Origin: Carboxylicivirga taeanensis
GTDB taxonomy: Bacteria; Bacteroidota; Bacteroidia; Bacteroidales; Marinilabiliaceae
Direction: 5' to 3'
NCBI RefSeq assembly: GCF_051851475.1
Contig: NZ_JBPUSJ010000017.1
Span: 15,406-79,405 of the forward strand
DNA: 64,000 bases
A program made the position numbers and the translations under genes. The first letter of the stretch is position 1. Each line of letters starts with the position of its first letter. Positions 26,067 to 33,855 of this stretch are shown in pieces. Below the pieces are notes generated by a model. The model saw only the letters and a program-made list of their open reading frames with translations, made no database searches and had not been told where the DNA came from.

Positions 26067-26667
26067 ATCGATTGATATCGTATATAGTTCCGTCAGTGTA
26101 CATACTTTTGATTTCCTCTCGTGAAAGCATGTAGATGTCTTCAGTATAACAAGTGTCCACATCAATTTCTTCAATGCCACTACGCTTGGTGTAATCATAG
26201 TTATTATAGCGGAAATACACACTATCTTCGCTTACTTCAACTACTTTCATGGTAGAGTAACGTTTCGGGCCATTTTTATACTCATATACATCCCCAGCTT
26301 GTGGTGAATCAATGTATACTTGTTCATTCTGAGCGTTTACACTGCCCGAATAGCTTGCCAGCGCAATGATAATAGCAATGATGGCGAGGCCGGAGAAATG
26401 CCAAAAGGGTATCTTGGTATCACTCTTCATTGTTTTATAGGCACGCTTCATATCATTGTCCATTTCCTTAGGAACAAATGTTTTTTTGCAGTGCATGCAC
26501 TGAGCAGCACCTGTTTTTCCAATAGAAAACACAGGAATCCAAAAAATATGGACATAACGGCCAAATATACTGTTCACAATTTGTCCTTTTTCTGAGCAGT
26601 GCGGGCAAGATAGTTGCGTATTGCCTTCGGTTTTAATAGGCGATGATTTCCATCCGTAAATAACCAT
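26065..26667 (-). CDS. Zinc-ribbon membrane protein, unknown
   Basis: From ATG 26667 (MVIYGWKSSPIK) it encodes 200 residues; the open frame upstream to 26718 is not convincing. N-terminal zinc ribbon: 'CPHC' about 20 residues in, then 'IFGRYVHIFWIPVFSIGKTGAAQCMHCKK' (residues about 36-64) with the second CxxC. One transmembrane segment ('FSGLAIIAIIIALAS') follows. An extracytoplasmic domain rich in acidic and aromatic residues ends the protein. The N-terminal part resembles the common 'zinc-ribbon plus membrane' proteins of Bacteroidota. The C-terminal domain is unrecognised. It is convergent with hrpB. Confidence 0.75.
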   Translation of the reverse strand: MVIYGWKSSPIKTEGNTQLSCPHCSEKGQIVNSIFGRYVHIFWIPVFSIGKTGAAQCMHCKKTFVPKEMDNDMKRAYKTMKSDTKIPFWHFSGLAIIAIIIALASYSGSVNAQNEQVYIDSPQAGDVYEYKNGPKRYSTMKVVEVSEDSVYFRYNNYDYTKRSGIEEIDVDTCYTEDIYMLSREEIKSMYTDGTIYDINR

Positions 26668-26828
26668 GTGATATAGATTATGTTTATATTCTTTTGCAAA
26701 AATATGGGGCACTGGCAAAATTCAAAATGACTTTACTCACTGCACTAGCTATCGGATACAGTTTTTTTATTGCCCGTTATTTTTTTGGGTTGATTGATAG
26801 GGGCTTGTTTATAAAAAAATAATTCGCT

Positions 26829-26845
26829 TACTTTGAAATTCAAAG
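26829..26845 (+). promoter_or_regulatory. Palindromic operator 1 (XrtN cassette)
   Basis: TACTTTGAAATTCAAAG contains the perfect inverted repeat CTTTGAA-A-TTCAAAG and is followed 2 bp later by CTTTTAA. The sequence recurs nearly unchanged at 27830. It lies 10 bp upstream of ATG 26856 and overlaps the expected -7 region (TTACTTTG, with TTG about 20 bp upstream), so binding would block transcription. Confidence 0.68.
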
Positions 26846-26855
26846 AGCTTTTAAT

Positions 26856-27494
26856 ATGGAAACTCAGGAACATTTGAATCATCTATCGGAAATTAGGGCC
26901 TTAATGGAGCGCTCCAGCCGGTGTTTATCTTTAAGTGGTTTGTCGGGAGTGGCGGCCGGCCTAATTGCCATTCTTTGCGGAAGCTATGTGTGGTGGTACT
27001 TGGGAAAAGGTTATTTTGTTTCACCCGTTGAGGTTTCTAACTGTTTTCTTGCATTACCCGTTGATAGTAACATTTTTAGGCACGTTGTGTTGGTAGCTGC
27101 TTTAACTTTGGTGTTGGCAGTTGGTGCGGCCTTCTTTTTTACTTTAAAAAACAGCAAAAAGAAAAATTTGAAAATATGGGATGCCAGTACAAAGTATTTT
27201 CTCATTAACCTGTTTTTACCACTGCTGGCTGGCGGGGTGTTTTGTCTGGCTTTAGTTTATCATGGAGAATTGTATTTGTTGGCCTCCAGCACTTTAGTCT
27301 TTTATGGTTTGGCTTTGTTAAATGCTAGCCGTTATACGCATCGGGAAATTAGGTATTTAGGAATATCTGAAGTTGGGTTAGGACTGATTAGTTTGTTCTT
27401 TATTGGGTATGGAATCCTCTTCTGGATGCTTGGATTTGGTATACTTCATATGATTTATGGGCTGATGATGTACCAAAAGCATGAAAAAAACTAA
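26856..27494 (+). CDS. Multi-pass membrane protein of the XrtN cassette, unknown
   Basis: This 212-residue protein has a short soluble N-terminus (METQEHLNHLSEIRALMERSSRC) and five or six hydrophobic segments, for example 'GVAAGLIAILCGSYVWWYL', 'VVLVAALTLVLAVGAAFFF' and 'GLISLFFIGYGILFWMLGF'. It ends in a charged KHEKN. No catalytic residues stand out. It is 18 bp upstream of a winged-helix regulator and shares a palindromic operator with the VIT gene. This pairing of a membrane protein with an HTH_34-type regulator is common in Bacteroidota. It may be a sensor or an antagonist for the regulator, but this is inference. Confidence 0.8.
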   Translation: METQEHLNHLSEIRALMERSSRCLSLSGLSGVAAGLIAILCGSYVWWYLGKGYFVSPVEVSNCFLALPVDSNIFRHVVLVAALTLVLAVGAAFFFTLKNSKKKNLKIWDASTKYFLINLFLPLLAGGVFCLALVYHGELYLLASSTLVFYGLALLNASRYTHREIRYLGISEVGLGLISLFFIGYGILFWMLGFGILHMIYGLMMYQKHEKN

Positions 27495-27512
27495 GCGCGA
27501 CAATTGGCGAAA

Positions 27513-27815
27513 ATGAAGAATATCATTGATAATTTAAGTAAGCTGTTTGATAGTCGTCTGCGTCTGGGGATTATGGCCATCCTCATGGTCAATGATGAGG
27601 TGGACTTTAATGCCCTGAAGGACTACCTGAATGCATCGGACGGGAATCTGGCCAGTCATATTAAAGCCTTGGAAAAGCATGAGCTGATTATTGTGCACAA
27701 GCAGTTTGTTGCACGCAAACCGCGAACCACCTATCAGGCTACTGATTTGGGGCGGCAACTGTTTCAAAAGCACCTGGATGGCTTAAATGACTTGATCAGC
27801 AATGTGAAGCAATAA
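27513..27815 (+). CDS. Winged-helix transcriptional regulator (HTH_34/MarR-like)
   Basis: From ATG 27513 (MKNIIDNLSKLFDSR) it encodes 100 residues; a TTG at 27504 would add three. It is a single winged-helix domain: 'FDSRLRLGIMAILMVNDEVDFNALKDYL', recognition helix 'DGNLASHIKALEKHELI' and wing 'KQFVARKPRTTYQATDLGRQLF'. This closely matches the short HTH_34-type regulators. It is encoded between the membrane protein and the VIT gene. The two matching palindromes in front of the flanking transcripts are its most likely binding sites. No ligand domain is present. Confidence 0.88.
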   Translation: MKNIIDNLSKLFDSRLRLGIMAILMVNDEVDFNALKDYLNASDGNLASHIKALEKHELIIVHKQFVARKPRTTYQATDLGRQLFQKHLDGLNDLISNVKQ

Positions 27816-27829
27816 TTTTTTTACCCACA

Positions 27830-27848
27830 TACTTTGTAATTCAAAGTA
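27830..27848 (+). promoter_or_regulatory. Palindromic operator 2 (XrtN cassette)
   Basis: TACTTTG-TAATT-CAAAGTA has perfect 7-bp arms and is followed by CTTTTAA. It matches operator 1 at 14 of the 15 bases from ACTTTG to CAAAG, and the CTTTTAA follows at the same distance. It lies 16 bp upstream of the VIT gene start at 27865. Confidence 0.68.
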
Positions 27849-27864
27849 CTTTTAAGATAGAACT

Positions 27865-30351
27865 ATGAAAATTCGACTAACGCTTGCGCAGCAGATTGGG
27901 TTGGTACTACTGCCAATTGCCATGCTGATTTATTATTGGACGCCGCAAACTCAAGGTACACTCGAAGGATGGTCCTTAGTTAATTATCTCTTGGCCGGAG
28001 CATACTTCTTTATATCCTTTTGGGACAAGCCGGCAAACACCAATGTATTTCGTTTAATCAGGCCCCGCATGAACTGGCACCTCTTAATGGCACTGCTATT
28101 GGTGAGTTGCTTTAGCCTAAACAAGGATATTCATGTTTTTGCCTCGGCACCCTTATGGCTTGAGCTGCTCCTGGTTCCCATTCTGCTGGCCTTTGTGTTT
28201 ATAGCCTATCCGCATTCTCTGCCACAGGGATTGCGAAAAGGATTGGCTTTTATGGCGGGATTTGGATCACTGGTGCTCGTATACTATGCCTTTGTGCTAC
28301 TGCCAACTATGTTAATTGCGGTAATAGGGCTGGTACTTTTAGGCATCTCCATTCACCTGCTTGTACCTCTTATTATGGTAGTTATGTCTTTTAGGTATGC
28401 GATAACAAACAGCTATCCGTTCTCCTGCAAAGGAACATTCTGGTGGGGCTTTCTAACAGCGCTGCTCTGTTCAGGCATTTACATTGGCATCTATGCCTAC
28501 CAAAGCCAGCAAATAAAAGCGGCACAAGAACACATGGTGCTGAATGAAGCGAACGAATTACCGGAATGGGTGCATTATGCTCAAAAATGCCAATCTTCCT
28601 TTTGGGCGAAGCGCATCATTGGCCTGGGACTTTTGTATGAAAAGCACTCGGACGATTGGTGGGGCTTCAATTTTAACAGAGGTTCATTTTCAGAAATTCG
28701 TGAGCACGACCCTCTGGTTGCATGTGCTGGTGTGCGCGTACCACAGCTTGAATTGAGTAATGAAGAAGCAGTAAAAATTCTTTCGACCAGCGCACAAACC
28801 AGGCATTATGCTTATGAAAAGCTATGGTCGGGGCGCGACCTACGCATAAGCAAAATGCTAACCGATATGCGACTGTATCCGGATTATCGGATGGCCTATG
28901 CAGAAACAACCTTTTGGATAGAAAATACCAATCAGCGGGAAGGTAATCAGCAGGAGGCTCTTATTACTTTTTACCTGCCGGAAGGCACTGCAGCATCTTC
29001 TTTATCGCTTTGGATCGGTGGGAAGGAAGAAAAGTCGCGCCTTACGACCCGTAAAAATGCTGACAGGGCCTATCGGGAAGTCGTAGGTGTAGAACGGCGA
29101 GATCCGGTGCTGCTGCATTGGCAGGAAGGCAACCGATTGACGGCTACCATTTTTCCATGTACACCTGCTGAAGCCCGGCGGGTAAAGATTGGTTTGACGA
29201 TGCCACTCAAAATCAAAGGGCAGGAGTTGGTCGTTGAAAGCCCACAGCTGATTGGTCCGGATAACCGGGGCGCTACTGAAATCATCCATCTGAAATGCGT
29301 TGGAGAAAGTATTAAACCGACAGTACCACAAAGCTTTAAACGGAAGGCCGCTAATCAATACCTGTACAAAGGGCGTCCGCTTAATCACTGGGAAGTGCGC
29401 TTACCCCTGCAGTCACTGAATCCCAGTCAGTTTGTTTTTAATGATCAGGCTTATCAGCTTAAGAATTTGAATGCAAATGGCTGGTTGAAGCCCTCAGCTA
29501 TCTATGTGGATGTTAATAGGCAATGGGAATTTGACGAGCTGGAAAGTACTTTGTTAGCAGCTCAGGATGTTCCGGTGTATGTTCATCATCAGGGTTTTGT
29601 GAGGGTGGAACTGTCCAATGTGGATGCTTTGTACAAGCAATTGTCAAAGCGACCATTCAGCCTGTTTCCCGTCCATAAAGTTCAGGATGGCCAATCGGCT
29701 TTGCTGATTAGCAAGGGACAAAAGAATACACCCATTCCATCAGAACTGGCGCCGTCACCATTTTTCGATGGACTGAAGGATTGCCTGATTGAGCACTCAA
29801 CGCCACTGGCCTGCTTGGTGCTTGACGGACATAAATCGGACTACATTGCCAGTCTGGAACAGTATAAACTACTTAGTTGTCAAACTATTAATATTAAAGA
29901 ACTTAATGGTGTTGATATTAACAGATGGTTTAATTTATACGAAGCTGAAGAAGACGCGGTGTTATTACCCGATTCACAGATGGCCATCGTTAAAAAAAGG
30001 GGGCCACATAATGCAAAAACAGAAGAAGGCGCTCCAACACATTTGTTGCGTTTGTATAACTACCATGCCATCATTCAGAAGGCCGGTCATCTGCTGCTTG
30101 ATAACAGTGAATTGATTGATGAGGCCGTCTACAAACTATGCAACGAGGCCCACATTGTTTCACCAGTGTCGAGCCTGATTGTTCTCGAAACCATAAAGGA
30201 CTATGAGCGCTTTGGTATTGATGAAAGTACCAACAGCCTTAAAAATGCCAGTCTGAAAGACTCGGGAGCCGTACCGGAACCTCACGAATGGGCACTTATT
30301 GCTGTGGTGCTGGCAGTAATTCTTTTGATGTACTTTAAGTTAAAAATTTGA
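27865..30351 (+). CDS. XrtN-system VIT domain protein with PEP-type sorting tail
   Basis: This 828-residue protein has about six to eight N-terminal membrane segments to residue ~215. A soluble part with a VIT-like region follows (about 330-470: 'AETTFWIENTNQ', 'EALITFYLPEGTA', 'RAYREVVGVERRDPVLLHW', 'PCTPAEARRVKIGLTMPL'), then a long C-terminal part. The last 26 residues, VPEPHEWALIAVV... ending YFKLKI, form a PEP motif, a hydrophobic helix and a basic end, i.e. an exosortase recognition signal. The exosortase gene starts 1 bp after the stop. This matches the known two-gene XrtN cassette, in which the VIT protein is the probable single substrate. The function of the pair is unknown. Confidence 0.87.
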   Translation: MKIRLTLAQQIGLVLLPIAMLIYYWTPQTQGTLEGWSLVNYLLAGAYFFISFWDKPANTNVFRLIRPRMNWHLLMALLLVSCFSLNKDIHVFASAPLWLELLLVPILLAFVFIAYPHSLPQGLRKGLAFMAGFGSLVLVYYAFVLLPTMLIAVIGLVLLGISIHLLVPLIMVVMSFRYAITNSYPFSCKGTFWWGFLTALLCSGIYIGIYAYQSQQIKAAQEHMVLNEANELPEWVHYAQKCQSSFWAKRIIGLGLLYEKHSDDWWGFNFNRGSFSEIREHDPLVACAGVRVPQLELSNEEAVKILSTSAQTRHYAYEKLWSGRDLRISKMLTDMRLYPDYRMAYAETTFWIENTNQREGNQQEALITFYLPEGTAASSLSLWIGGKEEKSRLTTRKNADRAYREVVGVERRDPVLLHWQEGNRLTATIFPCTPAEARRVKIGLTMPLKIKGQELVVESPQLIGPDNRGATEIIHLKCVGESIKPTVPQSFKRKAANQYLYKGRPLNHWEVRLPLQSLNPSQFVFNDQAYQLKNLNANGWLKPSAIYVDVNRQWEFDELESTLLAAQDVPVYVHHQGFVRVELSNVDALYKQLSKRPFSLFPVHKVQDGQSALLISKGQKNTPIPSELAPSPFFDGLKDCLIEHSTPLACLVLDGHKSDYIASLEQYKLLSCQTINIKELNGVDINRWFNLYEAEEDAVLLPDSQMAIVKKRGPHNAKTEEGAPTHLLRLYNYHAIIQKAGHLLLDNSELIDEAVYKLCNEAHIVSPVSSLIVLETIKDYERFGIDESTNSLKNASLKDSGAVPEPHEWALIAVVLAVILLMYFKLKI

Positions 30352-30352
30352 T

Positions 30353-31759
30353 ATGTTCTATCGTTTAATTCGACGAATCGCTCTTGGTTTATGTTTCAAT
30401 CATCCATTTGTGTGTCGAGTAACAGTGCAGCTAGTTACTGGAATAAGTAGTTGGGTGGCAAAAGGCAGGCGAGCTTTACTTCAGCCACAATGTCGGGTTT
30501 ATCTTTACACCGGCTTAATGCTCCTGGCAGCTGTTCCTGTGTTCATTAGTTACGGCGGACTTCATTTCGAGCAGGCCATGTTTTTTATGGCTCTGCCATT
30601 TACCTTGCAGAAAGCTGGCAATCAGTCGTTCCCTCGGTTGACAGCATCAGCCGCATTGGTTTTCTTGCTTGTTTACTATGTTGTGCATGTGTATAGCATC
30701 TTTTACTTGGGCTTTGGATTGGCACTGCTATTGACCTTAATGCGCACAGCTTATCGTCCAACACTCTTATCCTATGCCTTGCTGTTGATCACCGTGCCGG
30801 CCTTTCAGTATGCCTTTCAGGCCTTCAGTTTTTCGATTCGTTTGCAACTGACCTCTTTTGCCGTTAAGGTGTTGCAGGTGATGTATCCAACCATTGAACA
30901 GGTCGGTAACCGCATGGTATTGAATGATATCAGCTACACGGTTGCCCCCGAATGTATGGGCCTGAACATGCTGACTTCAGCTTTGGTGATGGCTTTATGT
31001 CTGATTGCATTTAAAGCTAAACGGCATGATTTAAGGGCCGGAGTCAAGGTGATAAGCCTTGTGATGCTGGCAGCGATTGGTTTTGTGATGATTGGAAATG
31101 TGTCGCGAATCATTTTAACGGTTATTTTTAAAGCAATGCCTAGTACGGCCCTGCACGAACTAATCGGACTGCTGGTCTTTGCCGCCAACATCTGTGTACC
31201 GCTAATCCTTTTTGTGGCAGTTGGTACCAGATTATACCTGCCGGCTTATGTTGAAGTAAAGCATTTAGTAAATATTCCTAGGATGTTATTAATAATAATT
31301 ATATCGGTGGTCTTTAGTTCGGTTTTTATTACTAAAAATCAGCTAAAAGATGAGGCTGGTCCTCTTACAATTGAAATACCTCACATGAACCGAACAGTTG
31401 GTTCTGATGGCATTGTGAAGCTCAGTAGCGAGGAGGCCTTAGTGTACATTAAACCACCGGCTTTTTTCCTGGGCGCTGATCATCATCCGTTTATTTGCTG
31501 GCGTGCCAGCGGTTACCAGGTGCAGGAAGAGGAGTTAGAAGAAGTTAATGGGCATGAGGTGTACACCTTTAAATTGACCAAAGACCATGAGCCACCGATA
31601 TTTTCATGCTGGTGGTATTCCAATGGTCAATCGCAAACTTGCAGTCAACTTAAGTGGCGTTTGGCACCTCTGACTGACGAAGCACCCTATAGCGTGATTA
31701 ACGTATCAGCCAAGAGCAAAGAAGCTTGTTTGAAACTGGCTTTACAGTTGCTGGAATGA
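30353..31759 (+). CDS. xrtN: Exosortase N
   Basis: This 468-residue protein is a multi-pass exosortase/archaeosortase with the expected catalytic set: Cys201 in 'APECMGLNMLTS', Arg252 in 'GNVSRIILTV' and His268 in 'TALHELIGLL'. The C-terminal 150 residues form a soluble extracytoplasmic domain ('ICWRASGYQVQEEELEE', 'FSCWWYSNGQSQTC') resembling the extra domain of some exosortases. It should cleave after the PEP motif and move its substrate to an unknown acceptor. It abuts the VIT gene and so is probably translated from the same mRNA. Assignment to XrtN rests on this neighbour and the Bacteroidota context. Confidence 0.87.
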   Translation: MFYRLIRRIALGLCFNHPFVCRVTVQLVTGISSWVAKGRRALLQPQCRVYLYTGLMLLAAVPVFISYGGLHFEQAMFFMALPFTLQKAGNQSFPRLTASAALVFLLVYYVVHVYSIFYLGFGLALLLTLMRTAYRPTLLSYALLLITVPAFQYAFQAFSFSIRLQLTSFAVKVLQVMYPTIEQVGNRMVLNDISYTVAPECMGLNMLTSALVMALCLIAFKAKRHDLRAGVKVISLVMLAAIGFVMIGNVSRIILTVIFKAMPSTALHELIGLLVFAANICVPLILFVAVGTRLYLPAYVEVKHLVNIPRMLLIIIISVVFSSVFITKNQLKDEAGPLTIEIPHMNRTVGSDGIVKLSSEEALVYIKPPAFFLGADHHPFICWRASGYQVQEEELEEVNGHEVYTFKLTKDHEPPIFSCWWYSNGQSQTCSQLKWRLAPLTDEAPYSVINVSAKSKEACLKLALQLLE

Positions 31760-31799
31760 AGCTGGTTGTTTGTGCAATATTATTCTTAACTTAACTGAC

Positions 31800-31879
31800 G
31801 CCTCCTATATTACAGGTTCGTTAGTATATTTCCTATAAGAGGCTGATTGATATTTGTTAAAGTAATTTTATATCAATCA
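31800..31879 (+). promoter_or_regulatory. Two abutting hairpins in the corA leader
   Basis: Hairpin 1: GCCTCCTATA (31800-31809) with TATAAGAGGC (31834-31843), 9 of 10 pairs. Hairpin 2: TGATTGATAT (31844-31853) with ATATCAATCA (31870-31879), 10 of 10 pairs. They adjoin without a gap, lack a T-run and end 27 bp before the corA ATG. They may be a structured regulatory leader. No known magnesium riboswitch was recognised. Confidence 0.5.
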
Positions 31880-31906
31880 TTAGTTGAATTATTTACAGAT
31901 TTTAAT

Positions 31907-32971
31907 ATGGCCAGGTTTTTAAAATCAAAAAAGGAATCCATCGGTTTATCACCCTACGACCTAAAGTTTCTGGGTGAACAAAAGCTTGAATTTATTCGCT
32001 ACAGCTTAATTAATTACAACGAGCATAGGCTGGAGGAAAAAGAGTTAGCTGCTTCGGAGGAAGCACTTAATTACCTGAGTAACGATTCGGTGTCGTGGCT
32101 CAATATTGATGGGCTGCACGAGCCCGAGGTATTGAATCGATTGTCGGATCAGTTTGATTTGGAGAAACTTATTGTGGCAGATGTGCTGGATACGCACCGC
32201 CGGCCAAAGGTGCACGAGTATGATAATTGCATTTTTATATCGACAAAAATGCTGCAGTTTGATAATGACGATGAGGAGATCACCTCCGAAAACCTGGCGT
32301 TTGTTTTTAACAAGAATGTGCTGATCTCTTTTCAGGAGCGTGTGGGTGATGTGTTTACGCCCGTTCGGGAGCGCCTGCGGAAAAACCGGAAACGCCTGCG
32401 CGGTTCAAAAGCCGATTACCTGGCATTTGTTTTGCTCGATGTGGTGATTGATAATTACATCCATATAATTAGTCGTTTGGGCGAAAAAATTGAGGAGCTG
32501 GACGATGAGCTGATCGAACAGCCATCATCGGACAGCCTCGAAAAAATCAATAAATACAAGGTGGAGATTAGCTACCTGCGAAAAATAATTAAACCTTGCA
32601 GGGAGATGATCATTAACTTGTGTAAGCTTGATTCAGAGCTGGTTGATAAGCAGGTAATGATGCACTTTCATGAGTTGAAGCACAACATTGATCTGGCCAA
32701 CGAAGCGGTCGATAATTACCGCGAGATTTTATCTGACCAGCTAAATATCTTCCACACCACAGTGGCTTATAAACTCAATGATGTGTTGAAGATGCTGACC
32801 ATCTTTTCCGTCATTTTTATTCCCATCACCTTTATCGCCGGGGTATACGGAACCAATTTCGACCACATACCTGAGTTGCATTACAAATACAGCTATTTTG
32901 TTATGTGGCTGGTTATCATTGCCGTTGTGGTGATAATGATTGTGTATTTTAAGCGAAAAAAGTGGCTATGA
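31907..32971 (+). CDS. corA: CorA-type magnesium/cobalt transporter with GTN instead of GMN
   Basis: From ATG 31907 (MARFLKSKKESIGLSPYDL) it encodes 354 residues. The open frame upstream covers the leader hairpins and is not used. It has a large cytoplasmic domain ('WLNIDGLHEPEVLNRLSDQF', helical 'IDLANEAVDNYREILSDQLNIFHTTVAYKLNDVLKMLTIFSVIFIPITFIAGVYGTNF' near 265-318) and two C-terminal membrane helices ending RKKWL. It takes up Mg2+ as a pentamer (family knowledge). The usual filter motif YGMNF reads YGTNF here (314-318). The codon is ACC, so it is not a one-base change. Transport may be altered. Confidence 0.92.
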   Translation: MARFLKSKKESIGLSPYDLKFLGEQKLEFIRYSLINYNEHRLEEKELAASEEALNYLSNDSVSWLNIDGLHEPEVLNRLSDQFDLEKLIVADVLDTHRRPKVHEYDNCIFISTKMLQFDNDDEEITSENLAFVFNKNVLISFQERVGDVFTPVRERLRKNRKRLRGSKADYLAFVLLDVVIDNYIHIISRLGEKIEELDDELIEQPSSDSLEKINKYKVEISYLRKIIKPCREMIINLCKLDSELVDKQVMMHFHELKHNIDLANEAVDNYREILSDQLNIFHTTVAYKLNDVLKMLTIFSVIFIPITFIAGVYGTNFDHIPELHYKYSYFVMWLVIIAVVVIMIVYFKRKKWL

Positions 32972-33216
32972 TTTAAATTGTTGTTTTTCGTCCAGGTTCA
33001 AGGGGTTGGTCGTTAATGGGATAGAGGTATTGTGTGAAGAGAAAACATCAAATAAAAACTCACCCAAATGTTAAGATTCCGGTTGGTCTGTGAGTAAATT
33101 TGTAGGTTAGGTTATCGTCAATTTAGCAATAATATTATCGTAATTTATCAGCAAATCTTATATTCGCACTTTGTTAAAACTTGTAAACACAGGCCTTTCT
33201 TTAGTCTGTGCTTTTG

Positions 33217-33777
33217 ATGATGAAGCTAGCAGGGAATCAAATAGAATATAATAGTACAGCGTTCAAAGATATTTTTATACGTCTGTTTCCAACTATGTGC
33301 ATGCTGGCTTCACGTATACTTAATGATGGCGAGAAGGCAAAAGATATTGCGCAGGAGGCGTTTGTAAAACTGTGGCAAAATGATGCCGAAGAGTTCACCG
33401 ACGAAAATGCCATGCGAGCCTATTTATATGTCTTAGTGAAAAATGCGTGCATCAGTCTTATCCGTAAAGAGAAGAAAACAAGTAATACACCTTTGAATGA
33501 TGAGCTCCCGGCTGCTGAAAAGGTAGTTTTAGATGAGATTTTACGAGAAGAAACTTATCAACTGCTGCGAAGTGCCATTGAAGAGTTATCGCCACAAGCC
33601 TCTCAAGTTGTTAATCTGGCTCTTAAAGGCTATAGTAATCTGGATATTGCTGACGAGCTGGGAGTCACCTTAAATACAGTTAAAACTGTAAAAAAAAGGG
33701 CCTATAAGGCACTGCGTGATAAGCTTGGAAGCCAGTTTGTTTCTATACTATTAACAAGTTTTATAAAATTTTTCTAA
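33217..33777 (+). CDS. ECF-type RNA polymerase sigma factor (Bacteroidota FecI-like)
   Basis: From ATG 33217 it encodes 186 residues (a second ATG follows at 33220; the GTG at 33208 lies in a hairpin). Sigma region 2: 'FKDIFIRLFPTMCMLASRILNDGEKAKDIAQEAFVKLWQN'. Region 4: 'IEELSPQASQVVNLALKGYSNLDIADELGVTLNTVKTVKKRAYKALRDKL' (about residues 108-165). This matches the sigma-70 family expansion found with FecR/SusCD in this phylum. A FecR gene follows 78 bp downstream. Three similar GTCACTC-N15-G(C/G)GTC sites in the locus are its probable promoters, but none precedes the sigma gene itself. Confidence 0.93.
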   Translation: MMKLAGNQIEYNSTAFKDIFIRLFPTMCMLASRILNDGEKAKDIAQEAFVKLWQNDAEEFTDENAMRAYLYVLVKNACISLIRKEKKTSNTPLNDELPAAEKVVLDEILREETYQLLRSAIEELSPQASQVVNLALKGYSNLDIADELGVTLNTVKTVKKRAYKALRDKLGSQFVSILLTSFIKFF

Positions 33778-33784
33778 TTCGCTT

Positions 33785-33811
33785 GTCACTCCGCTAATAT
33801 TTTCTTGCGTC
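33785..33811 (+). promoter_or_regulatory. Candidate ECF sigma promoter A (before fecR)
   Basis: GTCACTC (33785-33791), a 15-bp spacer and GCGTC (33807-33811). It matches site B at 43217 also in the bases TTTTC-N-TGCGTC and in AACA eight bases further on. It begins 7 bp after the sigma stop codon and 44 bp before the fecR ATG. Confidence 0.72.
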
Positions 33812-33855
33812 TATTGATTAACACGGCGTTGCATTTTGTCGTAACTTAATTAGCT

